A model generated the notes under the pieces. The model had not been told where the DNA came from. It saw nothing but the letters and a program-made list of their open reading frames with translations, and made no database searches. From an uncultured Alphaproteobacteria bacterium (lineage in GTDB: Bacteria > Pseudomonadota > Alphaproteobacteria > Sphingomonadales > Sphingomonadaceae), in contig CAIZNH010000010.1 in assembly GCA_903934325.1 (NCBI GenBank), forward strand, positions 1 to 64,000: a stretch of 64,000 bases of DNA. Direction: 5' to 3'. Numbering within the stretch: the stretch's first letter is position 1; each line of letters starts with the position of its first letter. Positions 17,930-27,277 of the stretch are shown here, piece by piece. Position numbers and translations under genes: made by a program.

Positions 17930-18367
17930 TCACCCGAACCCCTCGCCCACCTCTCCGGGCGCGAAACGCACCAGGCGGCTATCCACCAGTGCGGCGGTGC
18001 GGTTGACCACGGCGAGCTGGTATTCCGGGTCCTTGATCATCGCGAAGAAGGCCCCCGCGTTGGGATATTGCGCGATGAAGCCATCGTGCCAGCGCTCGCC
18101 TTCGGGGCCGGTCACCACGGTCTCGAACCGCCCGCGCCAGATGATCTGGCCGCCGAGCTTGCGGAAAATCGGTCCGCTGATGACGCCATATTCCTCATAG
18201 GCGCGCCGCCCGCTCCAGCCCTTGCCGGCGTGTTCGTGGCCCTCGGGATATTCGGCCACATCGCGGTAGAGCAGCAGATTGAGCATGTTGATCGGCGTAT
18301 CGCGCGGCAGGTCCTTGAAGGCCTGGAAGTTGACGGGCGACGGGTCGATATAGGTTTCGCAGGTCAC
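17930..18367 (-). CDS. DUF1330 family protein
   Basis: A 145-residue small protein with a ferredoxin-like DUF1330 domain: the NMLNLLLYRD strand, the YEEYGVISGPIFRKLGG segment, and FIAQYPNAGAFFAMIKDPEYQ, which is the recognisable core. The family has no firm function. GTG at 18367 is preferred: an AGGA site lies 8-9 bases upstream. It follows the acetyltransferase gene by 5 bp and is probably in its transcript. Confidence 0.82.
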   Translation of the reverse strand: MTCETYIDPSPVNFQAFKDLPRDTPINMLNLLLYRDVAEYPEGHEHAGKGWSGRRAYEEYGVISGPIFRKLGGQIIWRGRFETVVTGPEGERWHDGFIAQYPNAGAFFAMIKDPEYQLAVVNRTAALVDSRLVRFAPGEVGEGFG

Positions 18368-18372
18368 GTGGG

Positions 18373-18870
18373 TCAGTCCTCTCTCGTCAGATCGCGTTGC
18401 ATGTAGAGCGTATCGAGCCTGCGACCGAACTTGAAGCCCACATTCCGCAGCCGTCCGACTTCGACAAAGCCGCAAGCCGCATGGAGCGCGGCCGAGACCG
18501 GCCCGGCTCCGCCCAGCACTGCGATCATCTGTTCAAACCCGCAATCCCGCGCCGCCGCGATCAGGGCGGTGAGCAGCCGCTTGCCGATCCCCTGCCCTTC
18601 CATGCCGGGACGGACATAGATCGAATCCTCAGCTGTGCGGGCATAGGCCTCGCGCTCGCGCAGCTGGGTGGCGTAGGCATAGCCCGCCACTGCGCCCTCA
18701 TGCTCGGCGACGAGGATGGGCCAGCCGCGCTCCGCAATCGCGGCGATCTTCGCCTCCCACGCGTCCCTCTCGGGCGCGGTGATATCGAAGGTGCCGGTGC
18801 TGTGCGCGACATGATGCGCGTAGATCTCGCAAACGGCCTGCGCGTCGGTGACGGTCGCAGGCCGGATCAC
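18373..18870 (-). CDS. GNAT acetyltransferase of the phosphinothricin/L-amino acid N-acetyltransferase type
   Basis: A 165-residue acetyltransferase. IRPATVTDA at the N-terminus, the SIYVRPGMEGQGIGKRLL acetyl-CoA loop (R/Q-x-x-G-x-G/A) and HAACGFVEVGRL are characteristic of the Pat/MnaT group, which acetylates amino acid analogues. The start is uncertain: GTG at 18870 or TTG at 18882, the latter overlapping the stop of the ligase gene. Neither has a strong ribosome site. It is part of a leftward run: ligase, this gene, DUF1330. Confidence 0.85.
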   Translation of the reverse strand: MIRPATVTDAQAVCEIYAHHVAHSTGTFDITAPERDAWEAKIAAIAERGWPILVAEHEGAVAGYAYATQLREREAYARTAEDSIYVRPGMEGQGIGKRLLTALIAAARDCGFEQMIAVLGGAGPVSAALHAACGFVEVGRLRNVGFKFGRRLDTLYMQRDLTRED

Positions 18871-18874
18871 GAGG

Positions 18875-20482
18875 TCAGGCAAGCTTGTAGTCCGCAAAGC
18901 GGTCGCGCAGGTCCTTCTTGCTGATCTTGCCCGTGGCTGTGTGGGGAATGTCGTCCACGAACTCCACCGCATCGGGCAGCCACCACTTGGCGATCAGCGG
19001 CTTCAGATGCTCTACGATATCATCGCCCGACACATCGGCACCCGCCTTCTTGACGACGAAAAGCACCGGGCGCTCGTCCCACTTGGGGTGATAGATGCCG
19101 ATGCAGGCCGCTTCGGCCACGGCGGGGTGCCCGCAGGCGGCGTTTTCGAGCTCGACCGAGCTGATCCATTCGCCGCCCGACTTGATCACGTCCTTGGTGC
19201 GGTCGGTCAGTTGCAGGGTGCCGTCGGGGTGGAGGATGCCGACATCGCCGGTGTCGAACCAGCCCTCGTTATTGGTCGCGTCCTTGTCCGCCTTGAAGTA
19301 GCGGCGGATCACCCACGGCCCGCGGATCTGGAGCGCGCCCGAGGTCACCCCGTCGCGCGGCAGTTCGGTGGTCATGTCGTCGAGATCGACCGTGCGCAGC
19401 TGCACGCCGAAGATCGGGCGGCCCTGCATCGCGGTCTTCTCGACCTTTTGCTCCAGAGTGAGCGTGTCCCAGTCCCAGGTCGGCCCGCCGACCGTACCGA
19501 TGGGCGAGGTTTCGGTCATCCCCCAGGCGTGCTGGACGCGGGTGCCGTTTTTCATCAGCCGCTCGATCATGAACTTGGGCGCTGCCGAACCGCCGATGGT
19601 GGCTGCCTTCAGGGGCGGCAGATCGAGGCCGTTTGCATCGCAATACTGGAAGTGCGCGAGCCACACGGTCGGCACGCCGGCGCTGTCGGTCACGCCCTCG
19701 CGCAGCATCAGATCATGCAGCACGGCGGGGTCATTCACCGCCGAGAATACGAACTTGATCCCCGCCATCGCGCCCGCATAGGGCAGGCCCCAGCTTGCCG
19801 CGTGGAACATCGGCACCACCGACAGCATCACCGATGAGCTGGAGAAGTTGAACGCCGCCGGTTGCAGCCCCGCCATCGCGTGAAGCACGGTCGAGCGGTG
19901 TTCGTATTGCACGCCCTTGGGATTGCCGGTGGTGCCCGAGGTGTAGCAGATCATGCAGGGATCGGTTTCGGGGCCGGTGACCCACTCGAAATCGCCGTCC
20001 TGCGCGCCGATCCAGTCCTCGAAGGCCGGAGCATTCGCGCCGCTATCGTAGCAGATAAAGTGCTCGACCGTCGGCCAGCGGTCCTTCATCCGGTCGACAA
20101 TCGGCTGGAAGGCGGCATCGTAGCACAGCACGCGGTCTTCGGCGTGATTGACGATATATTCGAGCTGATCGTCGAACAGGCGCGGGTTCACCGTGTGCAG
20201 CACCCCGCCCATGCCCGCGACGCCATACCAGCTGACGAGGTGGCGCGAATGGTTCATCGCGAGGCTCGCGACCTTGTCGCCGGGCTTGAGGCCCAGGGCC
20301 ACCAGCGCCTGCGCCATCTTCAACGCGTCGCGCCGGATGCCCGCCCAGTCGGTGCGGGTCTCGCTGCCATCGGCCCAGCGGCTGACGATCTCGCGCGTCG
20401 GCGCTTCGCGCGCGGCGTGATCGATCACCGCGGTCACCCGCATGGTCCAGTCCTGCATGGCTCCGAGCCTGGTCATGGCCAT
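18875..20482 (-). CDS. Medium/long-chain fatty acid-CoA ligase (AlkK/DmdB-like)
   Basis: A 535-residue ANL-superfamily ligase that makes acyl-CoA from fatty acid, ATP and CoA. Motifs are [12 protein letters not shown] (A3), AWGMTETSP (A5), WFDTGDVG and [18 protein letters not shown] (A7-A8), and the catalytic lysine in TATGKISKK. The overall pattern is closest to AlkK-type medium-chain ligases and the related methylthiopropionyl-CoA ligases; chain-length preference cannot be read from sequence. The ATG at 20482 has a GGAGAG-type site upstream. Confidence 0.9.
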   Translation of the reverse strand: MAMTRLGAMQDWTMRVTAVIDHAAREAPTREIVSRWADGSETRTDWAGIRRDALKMAQALVALGLKPGDKVASLAMNHSRHLVSWYGVAGMGGVLHTVNPRLFDDQLEYIVNHAEDRVLCYDAAFQPIVDRMKDRWPTVEHFICYDSGANAPAFEDWIGAQDGDFEWVTGPETDPCMICYTSGTTGNPKGVQYEHRSTVLHAMAGLQPAAFNFSSSSVMLSVVPMFHAASWGLPYAGAMAGIKFVFSAVNDPAVLHDLMLREGVTDSAGVPTVWLAHFQYCDANGLDLPPLKAATIGGSAAPKFMIERLMKNGTRVQHAWGMTETSPIGTVGGPTWDWDTLTLEQKVEKTAMQGRPIFGVQLRTVDLDDMTTELPRDGVTSGALQIRGPWVIRRYFKADKDATNNEGWFDTGDVGILHPDGTLQLTDRTKDVIKSGGEWISSVELENAACGHPAVAEAACIGIYHPKWDERPVLFVVKKAGADVSGDDIVEHLKPLIAKWWLPDAVEFVDDIPHTATGKISKKDLRDRFADYKLA

Positions 20483-20632
20483 TGTCCGTCTCTCTCCCTG
20501 ACTGAAGCGCGCCCTTGGGGCTGCGCGTGATGATATATCCGGCGCACCTCATGCCTTGGCCCATGGTGCTTGGCAATTGCCCCTGCGCACAGATTTTGCG
20601 GATGGTGCGGGATGGCCCTGCTCGGGCCTTCC

Positions 20633-23600
20633 TCAGGCAACGAGGCGCAGCGAGGCCTTGCCCTTGACGGGGGCGAGTTCGACATTGCTGATGCCCGGCA
20701 CCTCGGCCAGCCTCTCAGCCAGCTCCCCGCCAAGCACGAAGCTGCGCCCGAGCCGCAACCGCGCATGGCCGCCGCCGTCCAGCGCGATGCGCACCAGCAC
20801 CTCGCCATTGCCCGAACGGGTGGCATCTTCCTCCAGCGCCAGCTTCAATTCGTAGAGCGCCTCGCTCGTCGCGATATCGGCCTTCAGCTGCATCGCGGTG
20901 CCGCCGCTCACCGCCGCCAGCGGACGCGCGCCGCGCACGGTGAGGCGCGGCGGCTCGTCCGGGCTTGGGGAATCGAGTTCGACAGTCAGCAGCAGGCACT
21001 CGCCGACATCTGCCCAGCGTTCGAACTGGCCGACCAGCGATTCTTCGAAGCAGGCGGCGGAAAACTGGCCCGAGGCATCGGAGAAGTCCGCGCGCACGAA
21101 GGTCCCGCCCTTGCGCGTGCGGGCCTTGGTGATCCCTTCAACCAGCACCGCCATCACCGCCGCGCCGCGCCCGCCCGCAGGCGCGCCGCCCTCCATCAGA
21201 CTCTGATAGGTGCGCGCGCCATTGGCCGAGGCGATCTCGCGATACTGCTGCACCGGATGGGCCGAGAAGTAGAAGCCGAAATTCTCGCGCTCCTTCGCCA
21301 TGCGCTCGGGCCGGGTCCATGGCGGAACCGGCGCAAGGCGCAGGTCTTCTGCCGCATCCTCCTCGCCGCCGAACAGCCCGGCCTGCCCGCTCGAACGCTC
21401 GCGCATCGCCGCATCGGCGACCGCCAGCAGCAGATCGGCATTGGCGTGGAGCAGCGCGCGGTCTGGCTCGAGGCAATCGAGCGCGCCGGCGCAGATCAGC
21501 CCCTCGAGCTGGCGGCGGTTCATCGTGCCCTGCGGCAGGCGCTCGAAGAAGTGCTTGAGGCTGGTGAAGGGCCCGGCCGCGCTGCGCTCGGCAACGATCG
21601 CTTCCATCGCCTTTTCGCCGACATTGCGGATCCCGGCGAGCGCATAGCGGACCGCATAGCCCGTGTCGGTCTGCTCGACCGTGAACTCGGCGATGCTGGC
21701 GTTGATGTCGGGCGCCAGCACCTGCACCCCGCCCATCCCGTTGGGATAACGGCGCGCGTCATCGACGAACACATTCAATTTGTCCGACTGGTGCATGTCG
21801 AAGCACATCGAGGCGGCGTAGAATTCTTCGGGATAATGCGCCTTCATCCAGCCGGTCTGATAGGCGAGCAGCGCGTAAGCCGCGGCGTGAGACTTGTTGA
21901 AGCCGTAGCCTGCAAACTTGTCGATCAAATCGAACAGCTCGTTGGCGCGCTTGGCGTCGATCTCGGACACGGCCTTGCAGCCCTCGACAAAGCGCCCGCG
22001 CTGCGCGTCCATCTCGGCCTGCACCTTCTTGCCCATGGCGCGGCGAAGCAGGTCTGCATCGCCCAGCGAGTAACCGGCCAGCACCTGGGCGGCCTGCATC
22101 ACCTGCTCCTGATAGACGAAGATGCCGTAGGTTTCGGCGAGGATGCCTTCCAATTTGGGGTGCGGATATTCGATCGGCACCAGCCCCGCCTTGCGCTGGC
22201 CGAACAGCGGGATGTTGTCCATCGGGCCGGGGCGGTAGAGCGAGACGAGCGCGATGATGTCGCCGAAATTGGTCGGCTTCACCGCCTTCAGGGTGCGGCG
22301 CATGCCTTCGGATTCCAGCTGGAACACGCCGACCGTGTTACCCGCCTTCATCAGATCATAGACCGCCGCATCATCCAATGGCAGCGCGCCCAGATCGATG
22401 GCAATGCCGCGCAAGCTGAGCAGATCGACCGCTTTCCTCAGCACCGACAGCGTCTTCAAACCGAGGAAGTCGAACTTCACCAAGCCTGAGCTCTCGACAT
22501 ATTTCATGTCGAACTGCGTCACCGGCATGTCCGAGCGCGGATCGCGGTAGAGCGGCACCAGCTGCGCCAGCGGCCTGTCACCGATCACCACGCCCGCCGC
22601 GTGGGTGGAGGAATTGCGCGGCAGCCCTTCGAGCTGCATCGCCAGATCCACGAGGCGGCGCACCTCGTTGTCGTTATCGTATTCGCGCTTGAAGTCGGCC
22701 GCTCCATTGAGCGCGCGCGGCAGGGTCCAGGGGTCGGTCGGATGGTTGGGCACCATCTTGCACAGCCGGTCCACCTGTCCGTAGCTCATCTGCAGGATGC
22801 GCCCGCAATCGCGCAGCACCGCGCGCGCCTTCAGCTTGCCGAAGGTGATGATCTGCGCGACATGATCGCTGCCATACTTGGCTTGCACGTAGCGGATCAC
22901 CTCGCCGCGCCGCGTTTCGCAGAAGTCGATATCGAAGTCGGGCATCGACACGCGCTCGGGGTTCAAAAAGCGTTCGAACAGCAGGCCCAGCTTGATCGGA
23001 TCGAGATCGGTGATGGTGAGCGCCCAGGCTACCGCCGAACCCGCGCCGGACCCGCGCCCCGGCCCCACCGGAATGCCCTGCTCCTTGGCCCATTTGATAA
23101 AGTCGGCAACGATCAGGAAGTAGCCGGGAAAGCCCATCTTCACGATCACGTCGATCTCGAATTCGAGACGGTCGAAATAGACCTTCCGCTCGTCCTCGGT
23201 GAGATCGGGATAGGCCGCGAGCCGCGCTTCGAGACCTGCCCGCGAATCCTCCGCCAGCATCCGCGCCTCGCCCGCGAGGTCACCTGCAAGGCTGGGCAGG
23301 ATCGGCTTGCGATAAGGCGGCGCAAAGGCGCAGCGCTGGGCGACGACGAGGGTATTGTTGATGGCTTCGGGCAGATCGGCAAAGAGCTCGGCCATCATCC
23401 GGTCGGACTTGACGAAGGCCTGACGGTTGGAATGCGGGCGGTCCTCGGCCTCGATCTGGGTCGAATGGGCGATGCACAGCATGGCGTCATGCGCCTTGTG
23501 CATATGCGGCTCGGCAAAGTTCGCCGGATTGCTGGCCACGAGCGGGAGATCGCGGGCATAGGCGAGCTCGATCAGCGCCTCCTCGGCGCGCTCGCACACA

Positions 23601-24139
23601 TCATCGCCGCCGCGGGCCAGTTCGATATAGAGACGGCCCGGGAACAGTGCCTCCAGCCGATCGGCGAGCTTCGCCGCCGCATCGTGCTGACCCTCGGCGA
23701 GAAGGCGCGCAAGGCCCCCCTCGCCCGCACCCGTCAGCGCGATCAAGCCGCCGGTGCGCCCTTCGAGATCGGCGAGCGTTACATGCGGATCAAGCTCCAG
23801 CGGCCGATCAAGATGCGCGGCGCTGACGAGGTGGCACAGATTGCCATAGCCCTCGTCATTCTGGACCAGCAGCGGCAGGTAATCGATGGTGCGCGCCGAC
23901 GCACCCTCGACGCCTTCGCGCGCCACGCCCAGCAGCGCGCCGATCAGCGGCTGGACGCCTTCGCCCTTGCAGGCCGCGGCAAAGGCCATGATGCCATAGA
24001 GCCCGTTGCGATCGCAGATGGCGATAGCGGGAAAGCCGCGCTCCTTGGCCAGCTTGGCGATACCCTTGGGATCGATCGCCCCTTCGAGCATCGAATAGGA
24101 CGACAGCACGCGCAGAGGGACGAAGGGAGCGAAAGGCAT
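20633..24139 (-). CDS. dnaE: DNA polymerase III subunit alpha
   Basis: A 1168-residue replicative polymerase (dnaE1 type). Order: N-terminal PHP domain (about 1-280), palm with the catalytic PDFDIDFCE motif, fingers, helix-hairpin-helix region, OB fold near the C-terminus. The PHP domain lacks metal ligands: P8 and L12 stand where active PHP domains have His, and CDRNG replaces the TDHGN pattern, so proofreading must come from a separate exonuclease. Start chosen at MPFAPFVPLRV, which fits the family; a further ATG-type start at 24175 adds 12 residues. Confidence 0.97.
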   Translation of the reverse strand: MPFAPFVPLRVLSSYSMLEGAIDPKGIAKLAKERGFPAIAICDRNGLYGIMAFAAACKGEGVQPLIGALLGVAREGVEGASARTIDYLPLLVQNDEGYGNLCHLVSAAHLDRPLELDPHVTLADLEGRTGGLIALTGAGEGGLARLLAEGQHDAAAKLADRLEALFPGRLYIELARGGDDVCERAEEALIELAYARDLPLVASNPANFAEPHMHKAHDAMLCIAHSTQIEAEDRPHSNRQAFVKSDRMMAELFADLPEAINNTLVVAQRCAFAPPYRKPILPSLAGDLAGEARMLAEDSRAGLEARLAAYPDLTEDERKVYFDRLEFEIDVIVKMGFPGYFLIVADFIKWAKEQGIPVGPGRGSGAGSAVAWALTITDLDPIKLGLLFERFLNPERVSMPDFDIDFCETRRGEVIRYVQAKYGSDHVAQIITFGKLKARAVLRDCGRILQMSYGQVDRLCKMVPNHPTDPWTLPRALNGAADFKREYDNDNEVRRLVDLAMQLEGLPRNSSTHAAGVVIGDRPLAQLVPLYRDPRSDMPVTQFDMKYVESSGLVKFDFLGLKTLSVLRKAVDLLSLRGIAIDLGALPLDDAAVYDLMKAGNTVGVFQLESEGMRRTLKAVKPTNFGDIIALVSLYRPGPMDNIPLFGQRKAGLVPIEYPHPKLEGILAETYGIFVYQEQVMQAAQVLAGYSLGDADLLRRAMGKKVQAEMDAQRGRFVEGCKAVSEIDAKRANELFDLIDKFAGYGFNKSHAAAYALLAYQTGWMKAHYPEEFYAASMCFDMHQSDKLNVFVDDARRYPNGMGGVQVLAPDINASIAEFTVEQTDTGYAVRYALAGIRNVGEKAMEAIVAERSAAGPFTSLKHFFERLPQGTMNRRQLEGLICAGALDCLEPDRALLHANADLLLAVADAAMRERSSGQAGLFGGEEDAAEDLRLAPVPPWTRPERMAKERENFGFYFSAHPVQQYREIASANGARTYQSLMEGGAPAGGRGAAVMAVLVEGITKARTRKGGTFVRADFSDASGQFSAACFEESLVGQFERWADVGECLLLTVELDSPSPDEPPRLTVRGARPLAAVSGGTAMQLKADIATSEALYELKLALEEDATRSGNGEVLVRIALDGGGHARLRLGRSFVLGGELAERLAEVPGISNVELAPVKGKASLRLVA

Positions 24140-24201
24140 GGCGGCGAATATGCGGTCAGCGAGCAGATTCGCCAAGGACAGCCGACTAGCTTTTCCCTCA
24201 T

Positions 24202-24308
24202 CTCGTCATTGCGAGCCGCAGGCGAAGCAATCCATGGCCAAGCTTGGCCTCCGCAGGCAACCATCTATCCATGGGTTGCCGCGTCGCTACGCTCCTCGCA
24301 ATGACGAG
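24202..24308. repeat. Palindromic intergenic repeat element (MITE-like)
   Basis: The ends CTCGTCATTGCGAG (24202-24215) and CTCGCAATGACGAG (24295-24308) are perfect 14-bp inverted repeats. Further pairing continues inward up to CCATGG. The total of 107 bp has no coding capacity. The TCATTGCGAG...GCAATGACGA end pattern is widespread as a small palindromic element in proteobacterial genomes. It fills the space between the dnaE start and the glutathione peroxidase stop and could act as a transcript hairpin. Confidence 0.9.
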
Positions 24309-24316
24309 GTCAGGCG

Positions 24317-24799
24317 CTACAGCAGCTTCTCGATGTCCTTCGCAATCGCATCGGGCTTGTCGGTCGGGGCGTAGCGCTTCACCACGTTGCCCTGCCGGTC
24401 GATCAGGAACTTGGTGAAGTTCCACTTGATCGCCGTCGTTCCCATCAGGCCCTTCTTCTCGCTCTTCATCCAGTCGAACAGCGGCGAGGCATCCGCGCCG
24501 TTGACGTCGATCTTGGCCATCAACGGGAAGGTGACGCCGAAATTGATCTTGCAGAACTGCTCGATCTCGTCGGCATTGCCGGGTTCCTGCGCGCCGAACT
24601 GGTTGCAGGGAAAGCCGAGGACTTCAAAGCCCTTGTCCTTGTAATCCTGATAGAGCTTCTCAAGCCCGTCATATTGGGGGGTGAAGCCGCACTTGGACGC
24701 GGTGTTGACCACCAGCAGCACCTTGCCGAGCTTTTCCTTCAGATCGAGCTCCGCCCCGCGATTGGTGGTGACGGTAAAATCGGCAATCGTCGTGCTCAT
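24317..24799 (-). CDS. Glutathione peroxidase family protein (thiol-type)
   Basis: A 160-residue peroxidase. The peroxidatic cysteine is C37 in NTASKCGFTPQY. The second family motif LGFPCNQFGAQEPG carries the likely resolving cysteine, and KWNFTKFLID completes the catalytic set. Cys in place of Sec and the short length are typical of bacterial BtuE-like enzymes, which often use thioredoxin. The ATG overlaps the stop of a 77-residue gene upstream (ATGA). Confidence 0.94.
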   Translation of the reverse strand: MSTTIADFTVTTNRGAELDLKEKLGKVLLVVNTASKCGFTPQYDGLEKLYQDYKDKGFEVLGFPCNQFGAQEPGNADEIEQFCKINFGVTFPLMAKIDVNGADASPLFDWMKSEKKGLMGTTAIKWNFTKFLIDRQGNVVKRYAPTDKPDAIAKDIEKLL

Positions 24800-25029
24800 G
24801 CGAGGCCCTCCTGTGCGGCCAGGTGCAGTATTTCTCCGATGTTGAGGGAGGCGCCGCCTGCCACCTCGATCACCACCCGCGCCCGCTGCCCGCTTTCCAT
24901 GGCGACGACATGGGCCAACATCTCGCGCAAGGTGCCCTTCTTGAGCACGGTGAAATTGTACTGAAGCTCAGAACCGCCATCGTCGCGCTCGTGAACGCTC
25001 GCCTCGGCTTCCCAATCACGTGTGGACAT
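24796..25029 (-). CDS. Small conserved-looking protein of unknown function, coupled to the peroxidase gene
   Basis: A 77-residue cytosolic protein with no signal or membrane segment. The N-terminal 25 residues are acidic, the centre has a beta-like YNFTVLKKGTL stretch and the C-terminus is helical. I do not recognise a family. The start ATG at 25029 is followed by a coherent reading frame, and the stop overlaps the peroxidase start by 4 nt, which supports a real gene and co-translation. Confidence 0.65.
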   Translation of the reverse strand: MSTRDWEAEASVHERDDGGSELQYNFTVLKKGTLREMLAHVVAMESGQRARVVIEVAGGASLNIGEILHLAAQEGLA

Positions 25030-25138
25030 GTGTTCTCCCCTTGCCTTGCCGATGGTTTGCACGAGATTGGCAGCCGATCAACGGCCCATCGTTCAAAACC
25101 GGGCACTCCGGCCATGCTGACAGGGCAGGAATCCCCGA

Positions 25139-25831
25139 TCAGGCGCCGCTTTGGACCAGCACCCCATCCCTGAGACGCACCACGCGGTCCATCCGCGCGG
25201 CGAGGCGTTCATTATGGGTCGCCACCAGCGCCGCGCTGCCCTCGCCCCGCACCAGCGCGAGGAACTGGGCGAGCACGGCGTCGGAAGTGTGCTCGTCAAG
25301 ATTGCCGGTCGGCTCGTCGGCCAACACCAGCGTCGGCTTGTTGGCAAGCGCACGCGCCACCGCGACGCGCTGCTGCTCCCCGCCCGAAAGCTGGTTCGGC
25401 CGGTGGGTCAGACGCTCGCCCAGGCCGAGGCTGGCAAGCAGGCTGTCCGCGCGAAGCTCGGCCTCGCCGCGCGGGACGCCGCGGATCATCTGCGGCATCA
25501 CCACATTCTCGCGCGCATCGAAATCGGGCAGCAGGTGGTGGAACTGGTAGACAAAGCCCAGATGCTCGCGCCTGAGCGCGGTGCGCTCGTCGGCGGAGAG
25601 GTGTTCGGCCTGCGCGCCGGCGATGGCGATCGATCCTTCGAACCCGCCCTCGAGCAGGCCGATCGCTTGCAGCATGGTCGATTTGCCCGAGCCCGAGGGG
25701 CCGAGCAGCGCGACGATCTCGCCCGGCATGATGTCGAGATCGACCCCGCGCAGCACCTCGATGCGCTGCCCGCCCTGTTCGAAGGCGCGCTTCAACCCCT
25801 TCAACGAGACAATCGGCTGGCCGCTATTCAT
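25139..25831 (-). CDS. lolD: Lipoprotein-releasing system ATP-binding protein
   Basis: A 230-residue ABC ATPase that powers release of outer-membrane lipoproteins to LolA. Walker [11 protein letters not shown]-loop [10 protein letters not shown], signature [15 protein letters not shown] and Walker [13 protein letters not shown] are all intact. It overlaps the permease gene by 8 nt, so the pair is one unit. The partner order (permease first, ATPase second) matches lolC/E-lolD operons. Confidence 0.94.
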   Translation of the reverse strand: MNSGQPIVSLKGLKRAFEQGGQRIEVLRGVDLDIMPGEIVALLGPSGSGKSTMLQAIGLLEGGFEGSIAIAGAQAEHLSADERTALRREHLGFVYQFHHLLPDFDARENVVMPQMIRGVPRGEAELRADSLLASLGLGERLTHRPNQLSGGEQQRVAVARALANKPTLVLADEPTGNLDEHTSDAVLAQFLALVRGEGSAALVATHNERLAARMDRVVRLRDGVLVQSGA

Positions 25832-27062
25832 AACGCAGCACCTGTACCGGATCGGTGTTCGCAGCCTTGAGCGCGGGATAGAGCGTCGCGAGGAAGCTCA
25901 GCACCAGCGCGAGGGTGACGATGCCGAGGATTTCCCACGGATCGGTGCGCGAGGGCAGCGTGGTGAGGAAGCGCACCTGCGGGTCCCAGATTTCCTGTCC
26001 CGTGGCAAAGGCGATGAAATCGACAATCGGCTCGCGGAAGAACAGCACGATGAAGCCGAGCAGCAATCCGGCCGCCGTGCCGATCGCGCCCACCGTGGTG
26101 CCGGTGGTGACAAAGATCTTGGTGAGGCTGCGACGCGTCGCCCCCATGGTGCGCATGATCGCGATGTCGCGGGTCTTGGCGCGCACCAGCATCACGAGGC
26201 TCGACAGAATATTGAAAGCCGCCACCAAGACCATGAAGGACAAGGCAAAGAACATCGCCACCCGCTCGACCTGCAAGGCTTCGAACAGGGCCGAATTGAT
26301 AGTCTTCCAGTCGGACACCACCGCCTTGCCTTCGAGCTTTTCCGCCACCGGAGCGAGGATTTCGCCCACCCGGTTAGGGTCCTCGACGGTGACTTCGATC
26401 ATCCCGATCTTGTCGCCCATCAGCAGCAAAGTCTGCGCGTCCCTGATCGGCAGCACCACGAACTTCTCGTCGTAATCATAGATGCCGACTTCGAAGATCG
26501 CCCCAACCTCGTAGCCGATCTGGCGGATCGAGGTGCCGAAGGGCGTGGTGCGCCCTTGCGGGTTGATGATGGTGATGGTGTCGCCCACGCGGATGCCGAG
26601 GTTCTGCGCGAGCCGCATCCCGATTGCGATGCGGCCCGATCCATCCTGCAAGCTCCGGATGTCGCCAACAACCACCTTCTCGCCGAGGGTGGCGATGTCC
26701 TTGTCGGTCTGCCCGCGCACGAACACGGCTTCCACCCGGCCGTCAAAGCTGGTGAGCAGCGGCTGTTCGATCAGCGGGCTGGCCTCGATAACGCCCGGCG
26801 TGCGCTCGACATTGGCGAGCACGCTCTGCCAGTTCTCCAGCCGCCCGCCATAGGCCTGGACGATGGCATGGCCGTTGAGGCCAACGATCTTGTCGAGCAG
26901 CTCGGCGCGAAAGCCGTTCATCACGCTCATCACGATCACCAGCATCGCGACCGAGAGCATCACCACGCCCACGGAAATCCCAGCGACCAGCGCAATGAAC
27001 GCCTCCCCCTTGCCCGGCCAGAGGTAGCGTTTGGCGATCATCCATTCGAACGGAGAGAGCAT
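25824..27062 (-). CDS. Lipoprotein-releasing system transmembrane protein (LolC/LolE)
   Basis: A 412-residue ABC permease with four membrane segments: one near residues 20-48, then a large periplasmic domain (about 50-265), and three near residues 270-400. The first segment [19 protein letters not shown] and the late [18 protein letters not shown] coupling helix are typical of the LolC/E family. A single permease gene pairs with lolD here, as in many alphaproteobacteria. The ATG at 27062 is chosen over an unconserved 21-residue extension. Confidence 0.94.
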   Translation of the reverse strand: MLSPFEWMIAKRYLWPGKGEAFIALVAGISVGVVMLSVAMLVIVMSVMNGFRAELLDKIVGLNGHAIVQAYGGRLENWQSVLANVERTPGVIEASPLIEQPLLTSFDGRVEAVFVRGQTDKDIATLGEKVVVGDIRSLQDGSGRIAIGMRLAQNLGIRVGDTITIINPQGRTTPFGTSIRQIGYEVGAIFEVGIYDYDEKFVVLPIRDAQTLLLMGDKIGMIEVTVEDPNRVGEILAPVAEKLEGKAVVSDWKTINSALFEALQVERVAMFFALSFMVLVAAFNILSSLVMLVRAKTRDIAIMRTMGATRRSLTKIFVTTGTTVGAIGTAAGLLLGFIVLFFREPIVDFIAFATGQEIWDPQVRFLTTLPSRTDPWEILGIVTLALVLSFLATLYPALKAANTDPVQVLRYE

Positions 27063-27277
27063 GAGAGGGTGCGTGCTGCCTGTATGGTGAACGCTGCCTG
27101 TAGAATGCGCGCCAACCTCTTGCAATCCCGTGGAAGGGTCATGTCCCCCACAGCCTATGTCACATCGCGGTCAGCAAAAATGCGGGGGCTGGCCCCATGC
27201 TTTCCCTTGTAATTGATCCGTCACATCGCCATTGGGGCCGGGCGCCCTCAAGGCCCAAGCTTCGGACAGGTCTGGTG

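Noticed and set aside
20614-20628. Hairpin GGCCC/GGGCC after dnaE
   Set aside because: The stem is only 5 bp with no T-run, too weak to call a terminator.
20570-22489. A 639-codon frame opposite dnaE (also 22601-24304)
   Set aside because: Antisense shadow of the polymerase gene, no recognisable domain.
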